A stretch of 64,000 nt of DNA from Cyclonatronum proteinivorum (GCF_003353065.1 NZ_CP027806.1:1505353-1569352), one strand, 5' to 3'; shown: positions 19,044 to 29,108, numbered from the stretch's first letter. Notes: generated by a model from the letters alone, not told the origin. Made by a program: numbers and translations.

Positions 19044-20127
19044 TCTTGTTCGGACCGCATTCCTGGTTTTAGCTCTGTTGTATGTTATGCCTGTTCAGGC
19101 ACTTGCGGAAGATAATAACAAGGATTACGGGGATATAGATGTAATAGCGAAGCTTGGTGACCGCTATTACATCGAATTTGAACCGCTGCCCAAACTGTAT
19201 CTGCCAAGGATTTTAATTGCGGATGGCATTCACTTTTTCGGATCTACGAAAAGTGCCATGCAAAGCGGCTTGTTTCAGGATGCTTATTACATTGAAAATC
19301 CGCAGGAGTTTGTCGCGGGGGTTTCCGGTCCGGTAACATACAGATTGGTACAGGCCAATGGCGACCCGGTCACCCTGGACTTATCGATATCGAAGCACGT
19401 GGTCTGGTTCTGGCTTGCAGGTTTTCTGACCCTTTTCATTTTCGGCAGGATGGCCAAAAAATATGAAGCGGGCATCGGCCGCGAAACAGCACCACGCGGA
19501 GCCGGGATGAATTTTGCGGAAGTCATTATTGTCTATTTGCGGGATGAAGTAGTCAAGTCAAACATAGGGGAAGAGAAATACAAAAAATTTGCCCCTTATC
19601 TGCTCTCCTGTTTTTTCATGATTCTGTTCATGAACCTTTTTGGTCTCGCCCCATGGGGTCAAACACCTACCTCTGATATCTCCGTAACGGCCGCCTTGGC
19701 ACTTACTACCTTTTTCATGGTGAACCTGAATGGCACAAAGGATTATTGGAAGCACGTTTTTGCAATGCCGGGCATTCCAAAGTTTATGCTGATCATCATG
19801 ATTCCCGTTGAAATTCTGGGACTGTTCACAAAGCCCTTCGCCCTCGCTGTTCGTTTATTTGCCAATATGCTTTCCGGGAAAATGCTGATCCTAAGCATGC
19901 TCGGGATGATCTTTATTTTCGCGGGCCTTTATGGCGCGGGTCTCGGACTCGTGTCCGCCTTCCTATGGGTTCCCTTCACGCTCTTTATCTATGCGCTCAA
20001 GGTATTTGCTGCATTCCTTCAGGCGTACATCTTCACCATGTTCTCTGCACTGTTCATCGGTATGGCTTTGGAAGACCATAGCCATCACGACGAGCATCAT
20101 CATGCAGAAACAGCTGCAGCACACTGA
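19036..20127 (+). CDS. atpB: F-type ATP synthase subunit a
   Basis: The proton channel subunit of F0. The 363-residue form has an extra N-terminal signal-like segment (residues 1-24) and an extracytoplasmic domain of about 90 residues before the first core TM, which is usual in Bacteroidota-type AtpB. The core contains [20 protein letters not shown], and the essential Arg is in [16 protein letters not shown]. The tail is His-rich ([12 protein letters not shown]). It is translated from an ATG overlapping the previous gene by 8 nt. Confidence 0.95.
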
Positions 20128-20192
20128 TTTAATTTAAATCACCTTTCAACAACTGTTAACTAAATACACTTACACGTTCAGGAGTTATTATT

Positions 20193-20429
20193 ATGGAAGT
20201 TACTCAATTTGCTGATATGGCCCACCTTGCCGCTGGTTTAGGTGCTGGTATTATTCTTCTCGGTGCTGGTTTCGGTATCGGTATGATCGGAAAAGGCGCT
20301 ATGGATGCGATGGCTCGTCAGCCTGAAGCTGCCGGTGATGTGCGTACCGCTATGCTTATTGCTGCTGGTCTTATTGAAGGTGCTGCCTTCTTTGCATTGG
20401 TTATCTGCATTATTCTGGCCAACATCTAA
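20193..20429 (+). CDS. atpE: F-type ATP synthase subunit c
   Basis: A 78-residue hairpin forming the rotor ring. TM1 is at about residues 10-33, the polar loop is ARQPEA (41-46), and TM2 at about 52-77 carries the ion-binding carboxylate E62 in AAGLIEGAAFF. The Gln in helix 1 and the E-S pair of sodium-type c subunits are absent (I/M in helix 1, E-G in helix 2), so the ring should translocate protons. The gene is preceded by AGGAG about 10 nt upstream of the ATG (AGGAGTTATTATT), one of the clearest Shine-Dalgarno sites in the window, fitting the need for many c copies. Confidence 0.96.
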   Translation: MEVTQFADMAHLAAGLGAGIILLGAGFGIGMIGKGAMDAMARQPEAAGDVRTAMLIAAGLIEGAAFFALVICIILANI

Positions 20430-20525
20430 TAAGATAATTTCCAACAGGGTCCTGCTTTACCGGCTGTCTGAAATATTATCAGGTATAACAGCTCTTCCTA
20501 AGCCTGCCCCAAAACTTAAAAGCAC

Positions 20526-21035
20526 ATGAATCCGGTTTTAGCAAATGCGTTGCTGAATTTTGAGCCAGGTATTGTAATCTGGATCGGAATTACCTTCATC
20601 CTCTTTCTGCTGACCCTTCGCAAATTTGCCTGGGGGCCTGTGCTCGCAGCACTCGAAAAGCGTGAGCAAAGTATTCAGGAATCGTTAGATTCAGCTGAAA
20701 AAGCCATGAAGCGGGCAGAAGAAATCGCCCGTAATAATGACGAAGCGCTCCGCAAGGCTGAAGTAGAGGCCCAAAGGGTGAGGAAAGAGGCGAAGGAAGA
20801 AGCCGAAAAGATTCGTGTTGAAATTATTGAGAAGTCGCGTTCGGAAGCCGAAGCAGTGAAAGATCAGATTCTGGCTACCATTGATCAGGAAAAGCAAAAG
20901 GCAATGCTTGAACTGCGTTCGCACGTAGCGGAGCTTGCTCTCGAAGCAGCCACAAAAATCCTGAATGCTGAACTCGACAAAAAGAAAAATCAAAAGCTTG
21001 TCGATGATTTCATCGATGGAATTTCTAAGAACTAA
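20526..21035 (+). CDS. atpF: F-type ATP synthase subunit b
   Basis: A 169-residue peripheral stalk subunit. One N-terminal TM (about residues 13-33, IVIWIGITFILFLLTLRKF) ends in the FAWGPVLAALEKRE turn conserved in subunit b. It is followed by a long charged coiled coil to the C-terminus. It links subunit a to F1 through delta. It lies between atpE (96 bp gap) and atpH (6 bp gap). Confidence 0.95.
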   Translation: MNPVLANALLNFEPGIVIWIGITFILFLLTLRKFAWGPVLAALEKREQSIQESLDSAEKAMKRAEEIARNNDEALRKAEVEAQRVRKEAKEEAEKIRVEIIEKSRSEAEAVKDQILATIDQEKQKAMLELRSHVAELALEAATKILNAELDKKKNQKLVDDFIDGISKN

Positions 21036-21041
21036 GTCTCA

Positions 21042-21587
21042 ATGATTCCCTCAAAAGCTGCACGCAGATACTCATCCGCCCTGCTGGGCTTCGCAATTGA
21101 AACAAATACGCTTGAGCGCATATTGTCTGATATGGAGTACATCCATAAAACAATTGAGCATTCTCGCGAATTGGTTCTTTTCCTGCGGAACCCGCTCATC
21201 AAAGCAGATAAAAAGCGGGACGCTATCAATCAGCTGTTTGGATCAAAGGTCTGTAAAGAAGTTAATTCTTTTTTCGACCTCGTTGCTTCGAAAGCCCGCT
21301 TTGACCTGATTCCGGGCATAGCAAAAGCTTTTATCGATGCTTATCGCAAACACAAGGGAATTGAGCTTGTTCACCTGTTCTATGCTGAAGAGCCCAATGC
21401 TGATCAGATCGATCGCATCAAAAAGGCGCTTGAATCCAAAACTGGGAAAACCATCGAACTGATAAGCCAGCACAAACCAGGACTCCTGGGGGGTGTTATG
21501 GTAAAAATTGATGACACGGTCATTGATGGCTCTGTAAAACACAAGCTTGAACAGCTTCAGCACTTGTTTTTTAAAGCTGCAATCTAA
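21042..21587 (+). CDS. atpH: F-type ATP synthase subunit delta
   Basis: A 181-residue OSCP/delta subunit joining the b stalk to the top of F1. Family features are the N-terminal AARRYSSALLGFAIE helix, FLRNPLIKADKK, and the C-terminal two-strand module with LLGGVMVKIDDTVIDGSVKHKLEQL. The start ATG lies 6 bp after the atpF stop. Confidence 0.95.
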   Translation: MIPSKAARRYSSALLGFAIETNTLERILSDMEYIHKTIEHSRELVLFLRNPLIKADKKRDAINQLFGSKVCKEVNSFFDLVASKARFDLIPGIAKAFIDAYRKHKGIELVHLFYAEEPNADQIDRIKKALESKTGKTIELISQHKPGLLGGVMVKIDDTVIDGSVKHKLEQLQHLFFKAAI

Positions 21588-21627
21588 ACCGATTCCGATT
21601 TAAGACTGAGATTAATTCAATATTATT

Positions 21628-23247
21628 ATGAGCCATGTAAAACCAGATGAAGTATCCGCCATATTGCGCAAGCAGCTGGCAGGCTTTCAGTCTGAATCCG
21701 ATATTTACGATGAAGGTACCGTGCTCGAAGTAGGTGATGGTATCGCTCGTGTTTACGGATTAAGTAAAATACAGGCCGGCGAGCTTGTAGAACTACCCGA
21801 ATCAAGGGATAAAGAAGGAAACCCTGTACAAGGAATGGTACTGAACCTTGAAGAAGACAATGTTGGTATTGTACTTTTCGGTTCTGCAAGTGCTATTCAG
21901 GAAGGTCATACCGTGCGACGCACCAAAAAAATTGCCTCCATTGAAGTGGGCGAAGGTGTCTTAGGACGTGTACTTGACCCCATTGGCAAACCGGTTGACG
22001 GAGAAGGCCCGATTGCAGGAAAAACCATTCTGATGCCGCTTGAGCGTAAAGCTCCCGGTGTAGTTTATCGTGAGCCTGTAAGCGAACCGCTTCAGACAGG
22101 TATCAAAGCTATCGACTCCATGATCCCGATCGGACGTGGGCAGCGTGAGCTTATTATCGGTGACAGACAAACCGGTAAAACAGCTATCGCAATCGATACC
22201 ATCCTCAATCAGAAAGCGTCTCACGACAAGCAGGACGGTAAAGGTGTTTACTGTATTTATGTTGCGATCGGCCAGAAAAATTCTACCATTGCGCAGGTAA
22301 ATCAGATTCTTGAGCGTGAAGGCGCCAAGTCTTACACAACGATTGTATCAGCACCTGCAACAGCACCAGCGCCGCTTCAATATATTGCCGCCTATGCCGG
22401 TGCCGCAATTGGAGAGTATTTCAGAGATACGGGGCGTCACGCGCTCATTATTTATGATGATCTTTCAAAACAGGCTGTAGCTTACCGCGAAGTTTCCTTG
22501 CTTCTTAGACGTCCGCCAGGACGCGAAGCTTACCCCGGTGACGTATTTTATCTTCACAGCCGTCTTCTTGAGCGGGCAGCCAAAATTAACCGTAACCAGG
22601 CTGTAGCGGAGCGAATGAATGATGTACCGGCTGAACTCAAGCCCCTTATTAAAGGTGGTGGTTCACTGACCGCCCTTCCGATTATCGAGACGCAGGCCGG
22701 TGACGTTTCCGCTTACATCCCTACAAACGTAATTTCCATTACGGACGGTCAAATCTTCCTTCAGACCAACCTGTTCAATTCAGGTGTGAGACCGGCTATT
22801 GATGTAGGTATATCCGTATCCCGTGTAGGTGGTTCTGCACAGGTTAAAGCGATGAAGAAATTGTCTGGTACCCTGAAGCTTGACCTTGCCCAGTATCGTG
22901 AGCTTGAAGCATTTGCCAAGTTTGGTTCTGACCTTGACGCTACTACGCAGCGTCAGCTTGCTAAAGGTGAGCGTTCGGTTGAACTCCTGAAGCAGAAGCA
23001 GTATTCACCGCTGTCCGTTGAAGAGCAGGTTGCTGTTTTGCTTGCAAATAACGAAGGCGTTCTGAGCGAACTTCCGGTTGACAAAATTCAGGAGTTTGAA
23101 AAGAACTTCCTTGAAGCGCTGCACCTCAAATATCAGAAAGAGCTCGATGAACTGAGTGCTTCCGGAAATCTTTCGGACGAATCAAAGGGCAAATTCCTTG
23201 ATGCAGCAAGAACAGCCAAAGACGAAATATTAAGCTCCGTTTCTTAA
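21628..23247 (+). CDS. atpA: F-type ATP synthase subunit alpha
   Basis: A 539-residue regulatory, nucleotide-binding subunit of F1. The Walker A motif is [10 protein letters not shown], followed by [39 protein letters not shown] and the Arg-finger segment [17 protein letters not shown]. The N-terminal helix ([16 protein letters not shown]) that contacts delta is present. The C-terminus has an extra helical stretch (about 495-539) longer than in E. coli. The gene order b-delta-alpha-gamma follows the standard operon. Confidence 0.96.
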   Translation: MSHVKPDEVSAILRKQLAGFQSESDIYDEGTVLEVGDGIARVYGLSKIQAGELVELPESRDKEGNPVQGMVLNLEEDNVGIVLFGSASAIQEGHTVRRTKKIASIEVGEGVLGRVLDPIGKPVDGEGPIAGKTILMPLERKAPGVVYREPVSEPLQTGIKAIDSMIPIGRGQRELIIGDRQTGKTAIAIDTILNQKASHDKQDGKGVYCIYVAIGQKNSTIAQVNQILEREGAKSYTTIVSAPATAPAPLQYIAAYAGAAIGEYFRDTGRHALIIYDDLSKQAVAYREVSLLLRRPPGREAYPGDVFYLHSRLLERAAKINRNQAVAERMNDVPAELKPLIKGGGSLTALPIIETQAGDVSAYIPTNVISITDGQIFLQTNLFNSGVRPAIDVGISVSRVGGSAQVKAMKKLSGTLKLDLAQYRELEAFAKFGSDLDATTQRQLAKGERSVELLKQKQYSPLSVEEQVAVLLANNEGVLSELPVDKIQEFEKNFLEALHLKYQKELDELSASGNLSDESKGKFLDAARTAKDEILSSVS

Positions 23248-23251
23248 AATT

Positions 23252-24130
23252 ATGGCCAATTTACGCGAAATACGAGACCGCATTTCTTCGGTAAAAAGCA
23301 CGCAGCAAATCACCAAAGCTATGAAAATGGTGGCTGCAGCTCGGCTTCGCAAGGCCCAGGAAAATGTGATTGCAACCCGGCCCTATGTGGCAGGGTTGCA
23401 GTCTGTTATTGAGAAGCTTAGCAGCAGTACAGCTTCTCAAAACATTTTCATGAAGGATGTTGAAAATCCGCAGAGCATACTACTCATTGTGATAGGCTCC
23501 GACAGGGGACTTTGCGGTGGTTTCAACAGTAATCTCTTTCGTTTTGTGACCGACACGCTTAATCAAAGGTTCCCCGGTTTTAGCAAAGACGGAAAACTTT
23601 CAGTTCTAACTATAGGCCGTAAAGCTGGAGATTTTTTCAGCAAAAGGGATTTCAAGGTAATACAGCAGAACAACGGATTTTTTGATAATCTGCGGTTTGA
23701 CCGCTCCGCTGAAATTTCAGAAGCTGTAGCAAAAGCTTTTAGTGAAGGTACCTATGACGCTGTTTTTCTGGCTTTCAACGAGTTCAAAAGCGTTATTGCG
23801 CAGAACAGAATCTTCACCAAGCTTCTGCCTGTAACCGTTGAAGAAGCTGACGATGACTCAGCTGACAACATCGACTACATTTTCGAGCCCAACGCAGCTC
23901 AAATATTAGATAACATCATACCTTTGCATATCAACATGCAGCTATGGCGTGCGCTTCTTGAATCAAATGCTTCAGAACAAGGTGCACGAATGGCCGCCAT
24001 GGATAATGCGACGGAAAATGCCAAAGAAATTATAGGTCATCTCAACCTGAGCTACAACAAAGCACGTCAGGCTGCGATTACGACAGAACTTTCAGAAATT
24101 GTTTCCGGTGCTGAAGCATTGAACGGATAA
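23252..24130 (+). CDS. atpG: F-type ATP synthase subunit gamma
   Basis: A 292-residue central shaft of F1. Conserved ends are visible: [29 protein letters not shown] at the N-terminus, [16 protein letters not shown] in the middle and [12 protein letters not shown]... [21 protein letters not shown] at the C-terminus. It begins 4 bp after atpA. No beta (atpD) or epsilon (atpC) gene follows; a tRNA does. The catalytic beta subunit must therefore be encoded elsewhere, as in many Bacteroidota. Confidence 0.96.
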   Translation: MANLREIRDRISSVKSTQQITKAMKMVAAARLRKAQENVIATRPYVAGLQSVIEKLSSSTASQNIFMKDVENPQSILLIVIGSDRGLCGGFNSNLFRFVTDTLNQRFPGFSKDGKLSVLTIGRKAGDFFSKRDFKVIQQNNGFFDNLRFDRSAEISEAVAKAFSEGTYDAVFLAFNEFKSVIAQNRIFTKLLPVTVEEADDDSADNIDYIFEPNAAQILDNIIPLHINMQLWRALLESNASEQGARMAAMDNATENAKEIIGHLNLSYNKARQAAITTELSEIVSGAEALNG

Positions 24131-24152
24131 TTTTTTTATATTACAAAGATAC

Positions 24153-24237
24153 GGAGAGTTGGCAGAGTGGTCGATTGCGGCGGTCTTGAAAACCGTTGAG
24201 GCGAAAGTCTCCGGGGGTTCGAATCCCTCACTCTCCG
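24153..24237 (+). tRNA. tRNA-Ser (anticodon UGA)
   Basis: Acceptor arm GGAGAGT (24153-24159) pairs with ACTCTCC (24230-24236), with G as discriminator. The anticodon stem-loop CGGTCTTGAAAACCG carries TGA. A long variable arm precedes the T arm (GGGGGTTCGAATCCC), as expected of a class II serine tRNA of 85 nt. CCA is not encoded. Confidence 0.97.
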
Positions 24238-24242
24238 CAGAA

Positions 24243-24273
24243 AAGCCTTCATTACAAGTGAAGGCTTTTTTTG
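24243..24273 (+). terminator. Terminator after tRNA-Ser
   Basis: AAGCCTTCA (24243-24251) pairs with TGAAGGCTT (24259-24267), followed by a run of T. Confidence 0.9.
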
Positions 24274-24338
24274 TATCATGAACTTGTATCCAACGCGTTG
24301 CAGAAACCTCTTGTCAACCACGTCCGCTTATTTAATAT

Positions 24339-25784
24339 ATGAGACACGTCTTCCTCTTTCCTTTTAGTAGCGCGATTCTGTATTTGTCGGTAATCTGCCT
24401 TAGTGTGGTAGTTTTACCACAGGGTAAGGCAAATGGCCAAGATCTCAATGTTGCAGCTTCGGATACCGTATCGGTGAGCTTGTCTGAGTTTCTGTCAATC
24501 GCCGCCGAACACTCCAATGAATTGCGTGCCAGAAAACAGTCTGTTGAGCTTGCCCGTAACCGAAATCAGGAAGCCCGCAACAGCCGCATTGTTCCCAACT
24601 TCACCTTAACAACAGCACATGGACTGATTCCCGGCGTCAGAAGCCGTGATGGCGCAGACTTTCCCTCATCGCAACTCTATCTCGACCCAAGCCTTCGTAA
24701 CGATTGGGAAGACTGGGCTTTTTTTAATCAGTTTGAAATTACAGCCTTACAGCCGGTATATACTTGGGGTGCAATCCGGAACGCAATAAAAGCCTCACAG
24801 GCGGGGATAAACGTGAGTCTCTTCGAGTATCAGGCGCAGGAACAGGAAGTTAAGCTTCAGCTTTTTCAGCTATGGCAGGGCAAGCTTTTAGCTATGGAGC
24901 TGGAAAGACTTACTGTAGAAGCCGAACGAACAATTGAGCTTGCCGAGCGTGAGCTCATTAAACTTTTGGATGAAGGCAGTGATGAAATCGATGACGCTGA
25001 TTTTTATCAATTTGAGATTTTTAAGTTTGAATTTCAGGCACAACAGGAAGAAGTCAGGCGAAATATAGCTTTCCTCGAGCGTGCATGGGCGATTGCGCTC
25101 GGAAGCAGAGAAACCGGAATTGTTTATGTTCCGGAAGACCGTTTCCTTGACCCGATAGACAAGGAGCTTGACACGCTGGACAGCTACGTAATGCAGGCTA
25201 TGCAAGCACGCCCTGAAGTGCTGCAGATTGAATCAGTACGGGACGCCGCCGGATTTGGCCTTGAAGCGCAGCGTGCACAGCGGTTTCCGGCTTTATTTCT
25301 GGGTGCGACTTACCGGTATGCTTACGCTCCGAACCGGCCACGGCAGCGGAATCCTTTCATCAGCAACCCGGCAAATACAGAAAGTTTAACTGTCGGTCTC
25401 GGGTTAAGACAAAACCTGAATTTTTTCCAGCTCCAAAACAGAACTGAGCGCTCGCAGCTTCAGTTCAGGCAGGCAAGCTATGCACTTGATGCGGTTCGGG
25501 ATGGCATAGAACTTGATGTAAGCGACAAATACAAAGATGTACGTGTAGCAAGCAAAAGGCTGTCAACCATTGAAGGTGCACTGGATGTAAGCAGAAACTG
25601 GCTCCGGCAGGAACAGCTGGATTACGATATCGGCTTTGGTGACATCCCCAACCTGATTGACGCCTTCACGAAAAACCTCGAGCTTGAAGCACAGCAGAAG
25701 CAATATATACATGATTTCAACGTGAGGCTTGCGCGTTTGCTAAATGCAGGCGGCTTCCGACTTGATCAAATATTTACGAATTAA
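24339..25784 (+). CDS. TolC family outer-membrane efflux protein
   Basis: A 481-residue outer-membrane channel protein with a signal peptide (cleavage near ANGQ, residue about 33). Two OEP repeats follow: long helices (SLSEFLSIAAEHSNELRARKQ, VELARNRNQEARN) and a second set (PRLEVLQIESVRD-like, then FFQLQNRTERSQLQFRQA). It would export small molecules or lipids through the outer membrane, with an inner-membrane pump not encoded here. It is followed after 12 bp by an MlaC/Ttg2D-like gene, which points to an envelope lipid or solvent-tolerance role (inference). Confidence 0.85.
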   Translation: MRHVFLFPFSSAILYLSVICLSVVVLPQGKANGQDLNVAASDTVSVSLSEFLSIAAEHSNELRARKQSVELARNRNQEARNSRIVPNFTLTTAHGLIPGVRSRDGADFPSSQLYLDPSLRNDWEDWAFFNQFEITALQPVYTWGAIRNAIKASQAGINVSLFEYQAQEQEVKLQLFQLWQGKLLAMELERLTVEAERTIELAERELIKLLDEGSDEIDDADFYQFEIFKFEFQAQQEEVRRNIAFLERAWAIALGSRETGIVYVPEDRFLDPIDKELDTLDSYVMQAMQARPEVLQIESVRDAAGFGLEAQRAQRFPALFLGATYRYAYAPNRPRQRNPFISNPANTESLTVGLGLRQNLNFFQLQNRTERSQLQFRQASYALDAVRDGIELDVSDKYKDVRVASKRLSTIEGALDVSRNWLRQEQLDYDIGFGDIPNLIDAFTKNLELEAQQKQYIHDFNVRLARLLNAGGFRLDQIFTN

Positions 25785-25796
25785 GCACACTCCCCC

Positions 25797-26408
25797 ATGA
25801 AAGTATTCCTAATAATCTTTTCCATCGTATTCGGCACAGCTGTACAAAATAGTGTGCAGGCTGCCGCTGCCGTTGCAGATGAACAGGCCGTAATTGATGA
25901 AGTACGGCAAATGCTGATAGACCGCGATCAGGAAATAAAGGCTTTACTCGGTCCCGAAGATTCAGAGCATTCCGAGGCTCAGCGGGATGAACTGATGGAG
26001 ATCATCAATCAGATCATCGACTACAGGGCTATGGCACGGCACGCGCTTCAGGATACCTGGGATACCCTGTCGGATGATCAAAAAGATGAGTTTGTGGATG
26101 TTTTCGCGCGAGTCATTCGTGATCAGTCACTTAACAGCCTGGAAATCTATCGCGCAGAAGTTACATATGAGTCTTTTGATGTAGATGGTCGTTTCGTAAC
26201 TGCGCACACCATTGCCATTTTGGATAATGTTCGTACCCCCGTCATTTATGAAATGGAAAACCGGGATGGCGAATGGTTTGTAATTGATATGTCCGTTGAT
26301 AATGTTTCGACCGCTGACTCATACCGTCGTTCATTTCAGCGCATTATACAGCGCCGCGGATTCGACGCCCTTATGGATAACCTGCGCCGACGTGCAGGTG
26401 TATCGTAA
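25797..26408 (+). CDS. MlaC/Ttg2D-family periplasmic protein
   Basis: A 203-residue secreted protein with a signal peptide (residues 1-24). It matches the toluene-tolerance Ttg2/MlaC family, with IIDYRAMARHALQDTWDTLSDDQKDEFVDVFARVIRDQ, then YESFDVDGRFVTAHT and the C-terminal SYRRSFQRIIQRRGFDALMDNLRRR. MlaC carries phospholipids between the outer and inner membranes. The partner MlaA/B/D/E/F genes are not in the window. Together with the TolC-like gene 12 bp upstream it probably forms an operon. Confidence 0.88.
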   Translation: MKVFLIIFSIVFGTAVQNSVQAAAAVADEQAVIDEVRQMLIDRDQEIKALLGPEDSEHSEAQRDELMEIINQIIDYRAMARHALQDTWDTLSDDQKDEFVDVFARVIRDQSLNSLEIYRAEVTYESFDVDGRFVTAHTIAILDNVRTPVIYEMENRDGEWFVIDMSVDNVSTADSYRRSFQRIIQRRGFDALMDNLRRRAGVS

Positions 26409-26480
26409 CCGCAGGATTTATCCCTGCAAACCAAGCTCCCCATAAAGCAGCCGTAACTTAAGTTTACCCGGAACGTCGTC

Positions 26481-27593
26481 ATGCGCAAAATTAGCACAGT
26501 ATCCTATTTGAAAGCCATCATGCTAAGTGTGATCATCATGGCAGCATGGCATGGGGGCGGTATAACGGAAACGAATGCACAGCCCCTGAATCCTTCCGGG
26601 GAGCTTTCGCCGCTAAACGCAGATCATATTTGGGCACAAACCCTAAGCGGAAGTCATTTTAACGAATTCTGGACCTGGCACTTTTTTATGGATGACGGCA
26701 TGCTCGTCACTATCACTTTTTCGGCAGCCAACTTCGGCAGCTTAAAATCACCGGTATCCGGTGTCAGGGTTTCAGTCGTCGGCCTGGAAGGTGAAACCTG
26801 GCAGCTCACCCGTGAATATCCGATTGAAGAACTCATTCAGGATCGCGAAACCGGCTTGTTTCAGCTGCGCGACGAACGCGAAGTATGGTTCAAAGGCAGC
26901 CTGCCCGATGATATGCAGCTGCGTATTGAAACCACAAAAGACGGCATTACCTATGATATACACCTTTTTCTTGATGATATCCATCCGGGTTTCAAGTTTG
27001 GGGATGGCATCTATCGGATCGGCAGTGAAGAGATCGGCATTTTTACGCACATCCCCTTTGCAAGAGCACGCGGGCACATAGAAGTGAATGGCACGCGCCG
27101 CGATGTTACCGGCACGGCCCACATGGACCACACCTTTCAGCACCAAACCACAACGCGATTGATGGACAGCGGATACCGCTTCATCTCACACACCGATGAA
27201 GACAACTGGGATGTCCTGTTTTTCTTTCTGCCGGCGGGAGAGCGAAATCTGCGCACAATTGGGTACATGCTGAGCAGTACCGCCGGAGAGCAGGATATAT
27301 TTGCAGTACACAACATTGAGCGCAAAAATACATCGAGGCTGCATGGTAAGCGTGTAGCTGCGGAAGCCGAAATTATGCTCATGCACCCCGCCGGTACCAT
27401 CAAAGTCGCAAACCTAAGGCGTGAGCGCGACATGGAGCGGTTTTCCATGCTTTCGGAGCTCTCATGGGTTGAGCGCAGGGTTGCGCGCACTTTTTTGGGG
27501 GGCGAAGTGCTTGAATTCAGGGGTGAAGCAACTTTTAGCGTTCCGGGTCGTGAGACGGCCACGGGATTTTATAACTTCTTCCTCGTCGACTAA
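26481..27593 (+). CDS. Svf1/CrtC/AttH-like lipocalin family protein
   Basis: A 370-residue protein with an N-terminal hydrophobic segment (about residues 10-33) that is probably a signal peptide. The body resembles the double-lipocalin fold shared by Svf1, AttH and carotenoid 1,2-hydratase CrtC: FWTWHFFMDDG near the N-terminus, a central GTAHMDHTFQH segment at the place of the CrtC-like GxxYxDHxW motif, and paired beta-barrels. It could bind or hydrate a lipid. The catalytic nature is not certain and no carotenoid genes are nearby. It lies 72 bp after the MlaC-like gene and may belong to the same envelope-lipid unit. Confidence 0.62.
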   Translation: MRKISTVSYLKAIMLSVIIMAAWHGGGITETNAQPLNPSGELSPLNADHIWAQTLSGSHFNEFWTWHFFMDDGMLVTITFSAANFGSLKSPVSGVRVSVVGLEGETWQLTREYPIEELIQDRETGLFQLRDEREVWFKGSLPDDMQLRIETTKDGITYDIHLFLDDIHPGFKFGDGIYRIGSEEIGIFTHIPFARARGHIEVNGTRRDVTGTAHMDHTFQHQTTTRLMDSGYRFISHTDEDNWDVLFFFLPAGERNLRTIGYMLSSTAGEQDIFAVHNIERKNTSRLHGKRVAAEAEIMLMHPAGTIKVANLRRERDMERFSMLSELSWVERRVARTFLGGEVLEFRGEATFSVPGRETATGFYNFFLVD

Positions 27594-28005
27594 AAAAACA
27601 GCGCCTGATGACACGCAGGATTCGCAAAGAAACGGTCTTTTAAGAAAACGAACAATAATGCGCCCGGCGGAACTCAACGAAGGTATCCACACATAGCTTT
27701 TTCATAACCCAAACAACGGTAGAGATTTCATTGACGCGCATACTCTTCTGTTCAGGATTTTTTATAGGCAAAAGTACATGATACTATAAAGCTTAGAGCA
27801 GTATATTCATTTTATCCTGAACATAAGTCGGGAAATTATTAAGTAAGGGAATAACAGGGTATAATTGGTATTTTGGGGCATCCAATCAGTCAAAACAAGT
27901 TCGGATTAAATCCGTGGCACAGCTTCAGCAGTATCGCTCCGCTTCAGGTTTTTGCCCGGCTCATACACCCGATACGCTTAAAATGAACCCACAATTGCAC
28001 AGCTA
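27594..28005. other. Intergenic region, no gene recognised
   Basis: 412 bp, AT-rich in 27740-27880. No open frame, tRNA or strong hairpin is seen. It presumably contains the promoter of the downstream glycosyltransferase-like gene. Confidence 0.4.
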
Positions 28006-28971
28006 ATGCCGCACGAGCTAAAAGGGGATGAAGGATACGTTTTTACCAGCTTCGGCAAGCAGAGCTATCTGCGCGATGTCATTGTAGCAGTTGACGCGCT
28101 TCGCCGCTTTGATACCGTCCGACCTGTAGCCCTGTACTGTTCTGAAGAACACGCCAATGAACTGCAAAAACTTGCATTCAGAGAGTGGTTCACAAAAATT
28201 GTCATCCTGCCTCAAGAAAATCAGTCTATTATCGGGTTTAAACATCAGCTGTACCGCTTCATGCCCTTCACATGCAATATGTACCTTGATTCCGATATGA
28301 TTTGGTGCCGGAATCCCGATCCTGTTTGGTACAGCATGCGGCCGTTTGGGTTCACGCTTACAGGAAACAAGTCAGCGGATATTTTTTTTGGTGCACCCAA
28401 ATCATTTGGCATATCGCCCCACATCCTTTTTCGACGCCGGCAGAGAACCCTGCGCAGATTCGGACTTACACACCTTTACAGGGTACAAACAGGCCTGATG
28501 TTCGCACGTGATGAGCAACTCACCCGCGAAGTATGCGAGCAGGCAACGGCATTCCTCCATCGCATGGATGAAACCCATTTCACAAGCCGAACCAACGAAA
28601 AAAAACGCAGTCTTGAGAGCTGCGAATGGAGCCTTGGCATGGCCGTAAGCCATCTCGGCCTGCACCTCATGCCATGGTTCAACGGCTACGAAAGTCTGCA
28701 ACTCGACTACATCCGCTACCTCACACACCACAATGCGGATTTCACGAAAGTCGCCTGTAAATATTACTGCAACCCATTTATTTACGGGCTTCGGGGCATA
28801 AAAACGCTATGGGTTCACAAGCTCCTGAAAAGCCTTTTCTGGGCACTGCCGCGCAGCAACGATCACATCTGGGTAACGCCCTACCTCCTCCATTTTGGCT
28901 GGCTGCACGAAAAAGAAGTGTTCGAAGCCTATGCCGAACGCCGCTGGACCCAACTGACGCAAGGCGGGTAG
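28006..28971 (+). CDS. Orphan glycosyltransferase-like protein (GT-A fold, DxD motif)
   Basis: A 321-residue cytoplasmic protein. The N-terminus (GYVFTSFGKQSYLRDVIVAVDALRRF) reads like the nucleotide-sugar binding start of a GT-A enzyme. The sequence YRFMPFTCNMYLDSDMIWCRNPD contains the D-S-D metal-binding motif in the setting typical of GT8-like transferases. The C-terminal half (GLMFARDE, WSLGMAVSHLGLHLMPWFNGYESLQ) fits acceptor-side elements. Donor and acceptor are unknown. The gene stands alone between an envelope gene and a convergent Wzi-like gene. It could also be an uncharacterised member of a neighbouring family. Confidence 0.6.
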   Translation: MPHELKGDEGYVFTSFGKQSYLRDVIVAVDALRRFDTVRPVALYCSEEHANELQKLAFREWFTKIVILPQENQSIIGFKHQLYRFMPFTCNMYLDSDMIWCRNPDPVWYSMRPFGFTLTGNKSADIFFGAPKSFGISPHILFRRRQRTLRRFGLTHLYRVQTGLMFARDEQLTREVCEQATAFLHRMDETHFTSRTNEKKRSLESCEWSLGMAVSHLGLHLMPWFNGYESLQLDYIRYLTHHNADFTKVACKYYCNPFIYGLRGIKTLWVHKLLKSLFWALPRSNDHIWVTPYLLHFGWLHEKEVFEAYAERRWTQLTQGG

Positions 28972-29015
28972 ATCCGGCAAAAGAAGCCCCGCTATTGTGG
29001 CAGCGCTGATTCCGG

Positions 29016-29108
29016 TTTTTTTATTTTTGGGGGAAAATTTCGTGAACATCAGGAGTTTGGGCGACAGATTGAGAAATCCCAAATCAAAGATAGGCCCCTT
29101 GCTTTTTT
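29016..29108 (+). repeat. Dispersed 3'-end element, copy 3
   Basis: Blocks: TTTTTGGGGGAAAATTT, CGTGAACATCAGGAG, ATCCCAAATCAAAGATAGG, CCCTTGCTTTTTT. It lies 45 bp after the stop of the glycosyltransferase-like gene in the same orientation. The rest of the 28972-29338 gap holds no gene. Confidence 0.78.
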
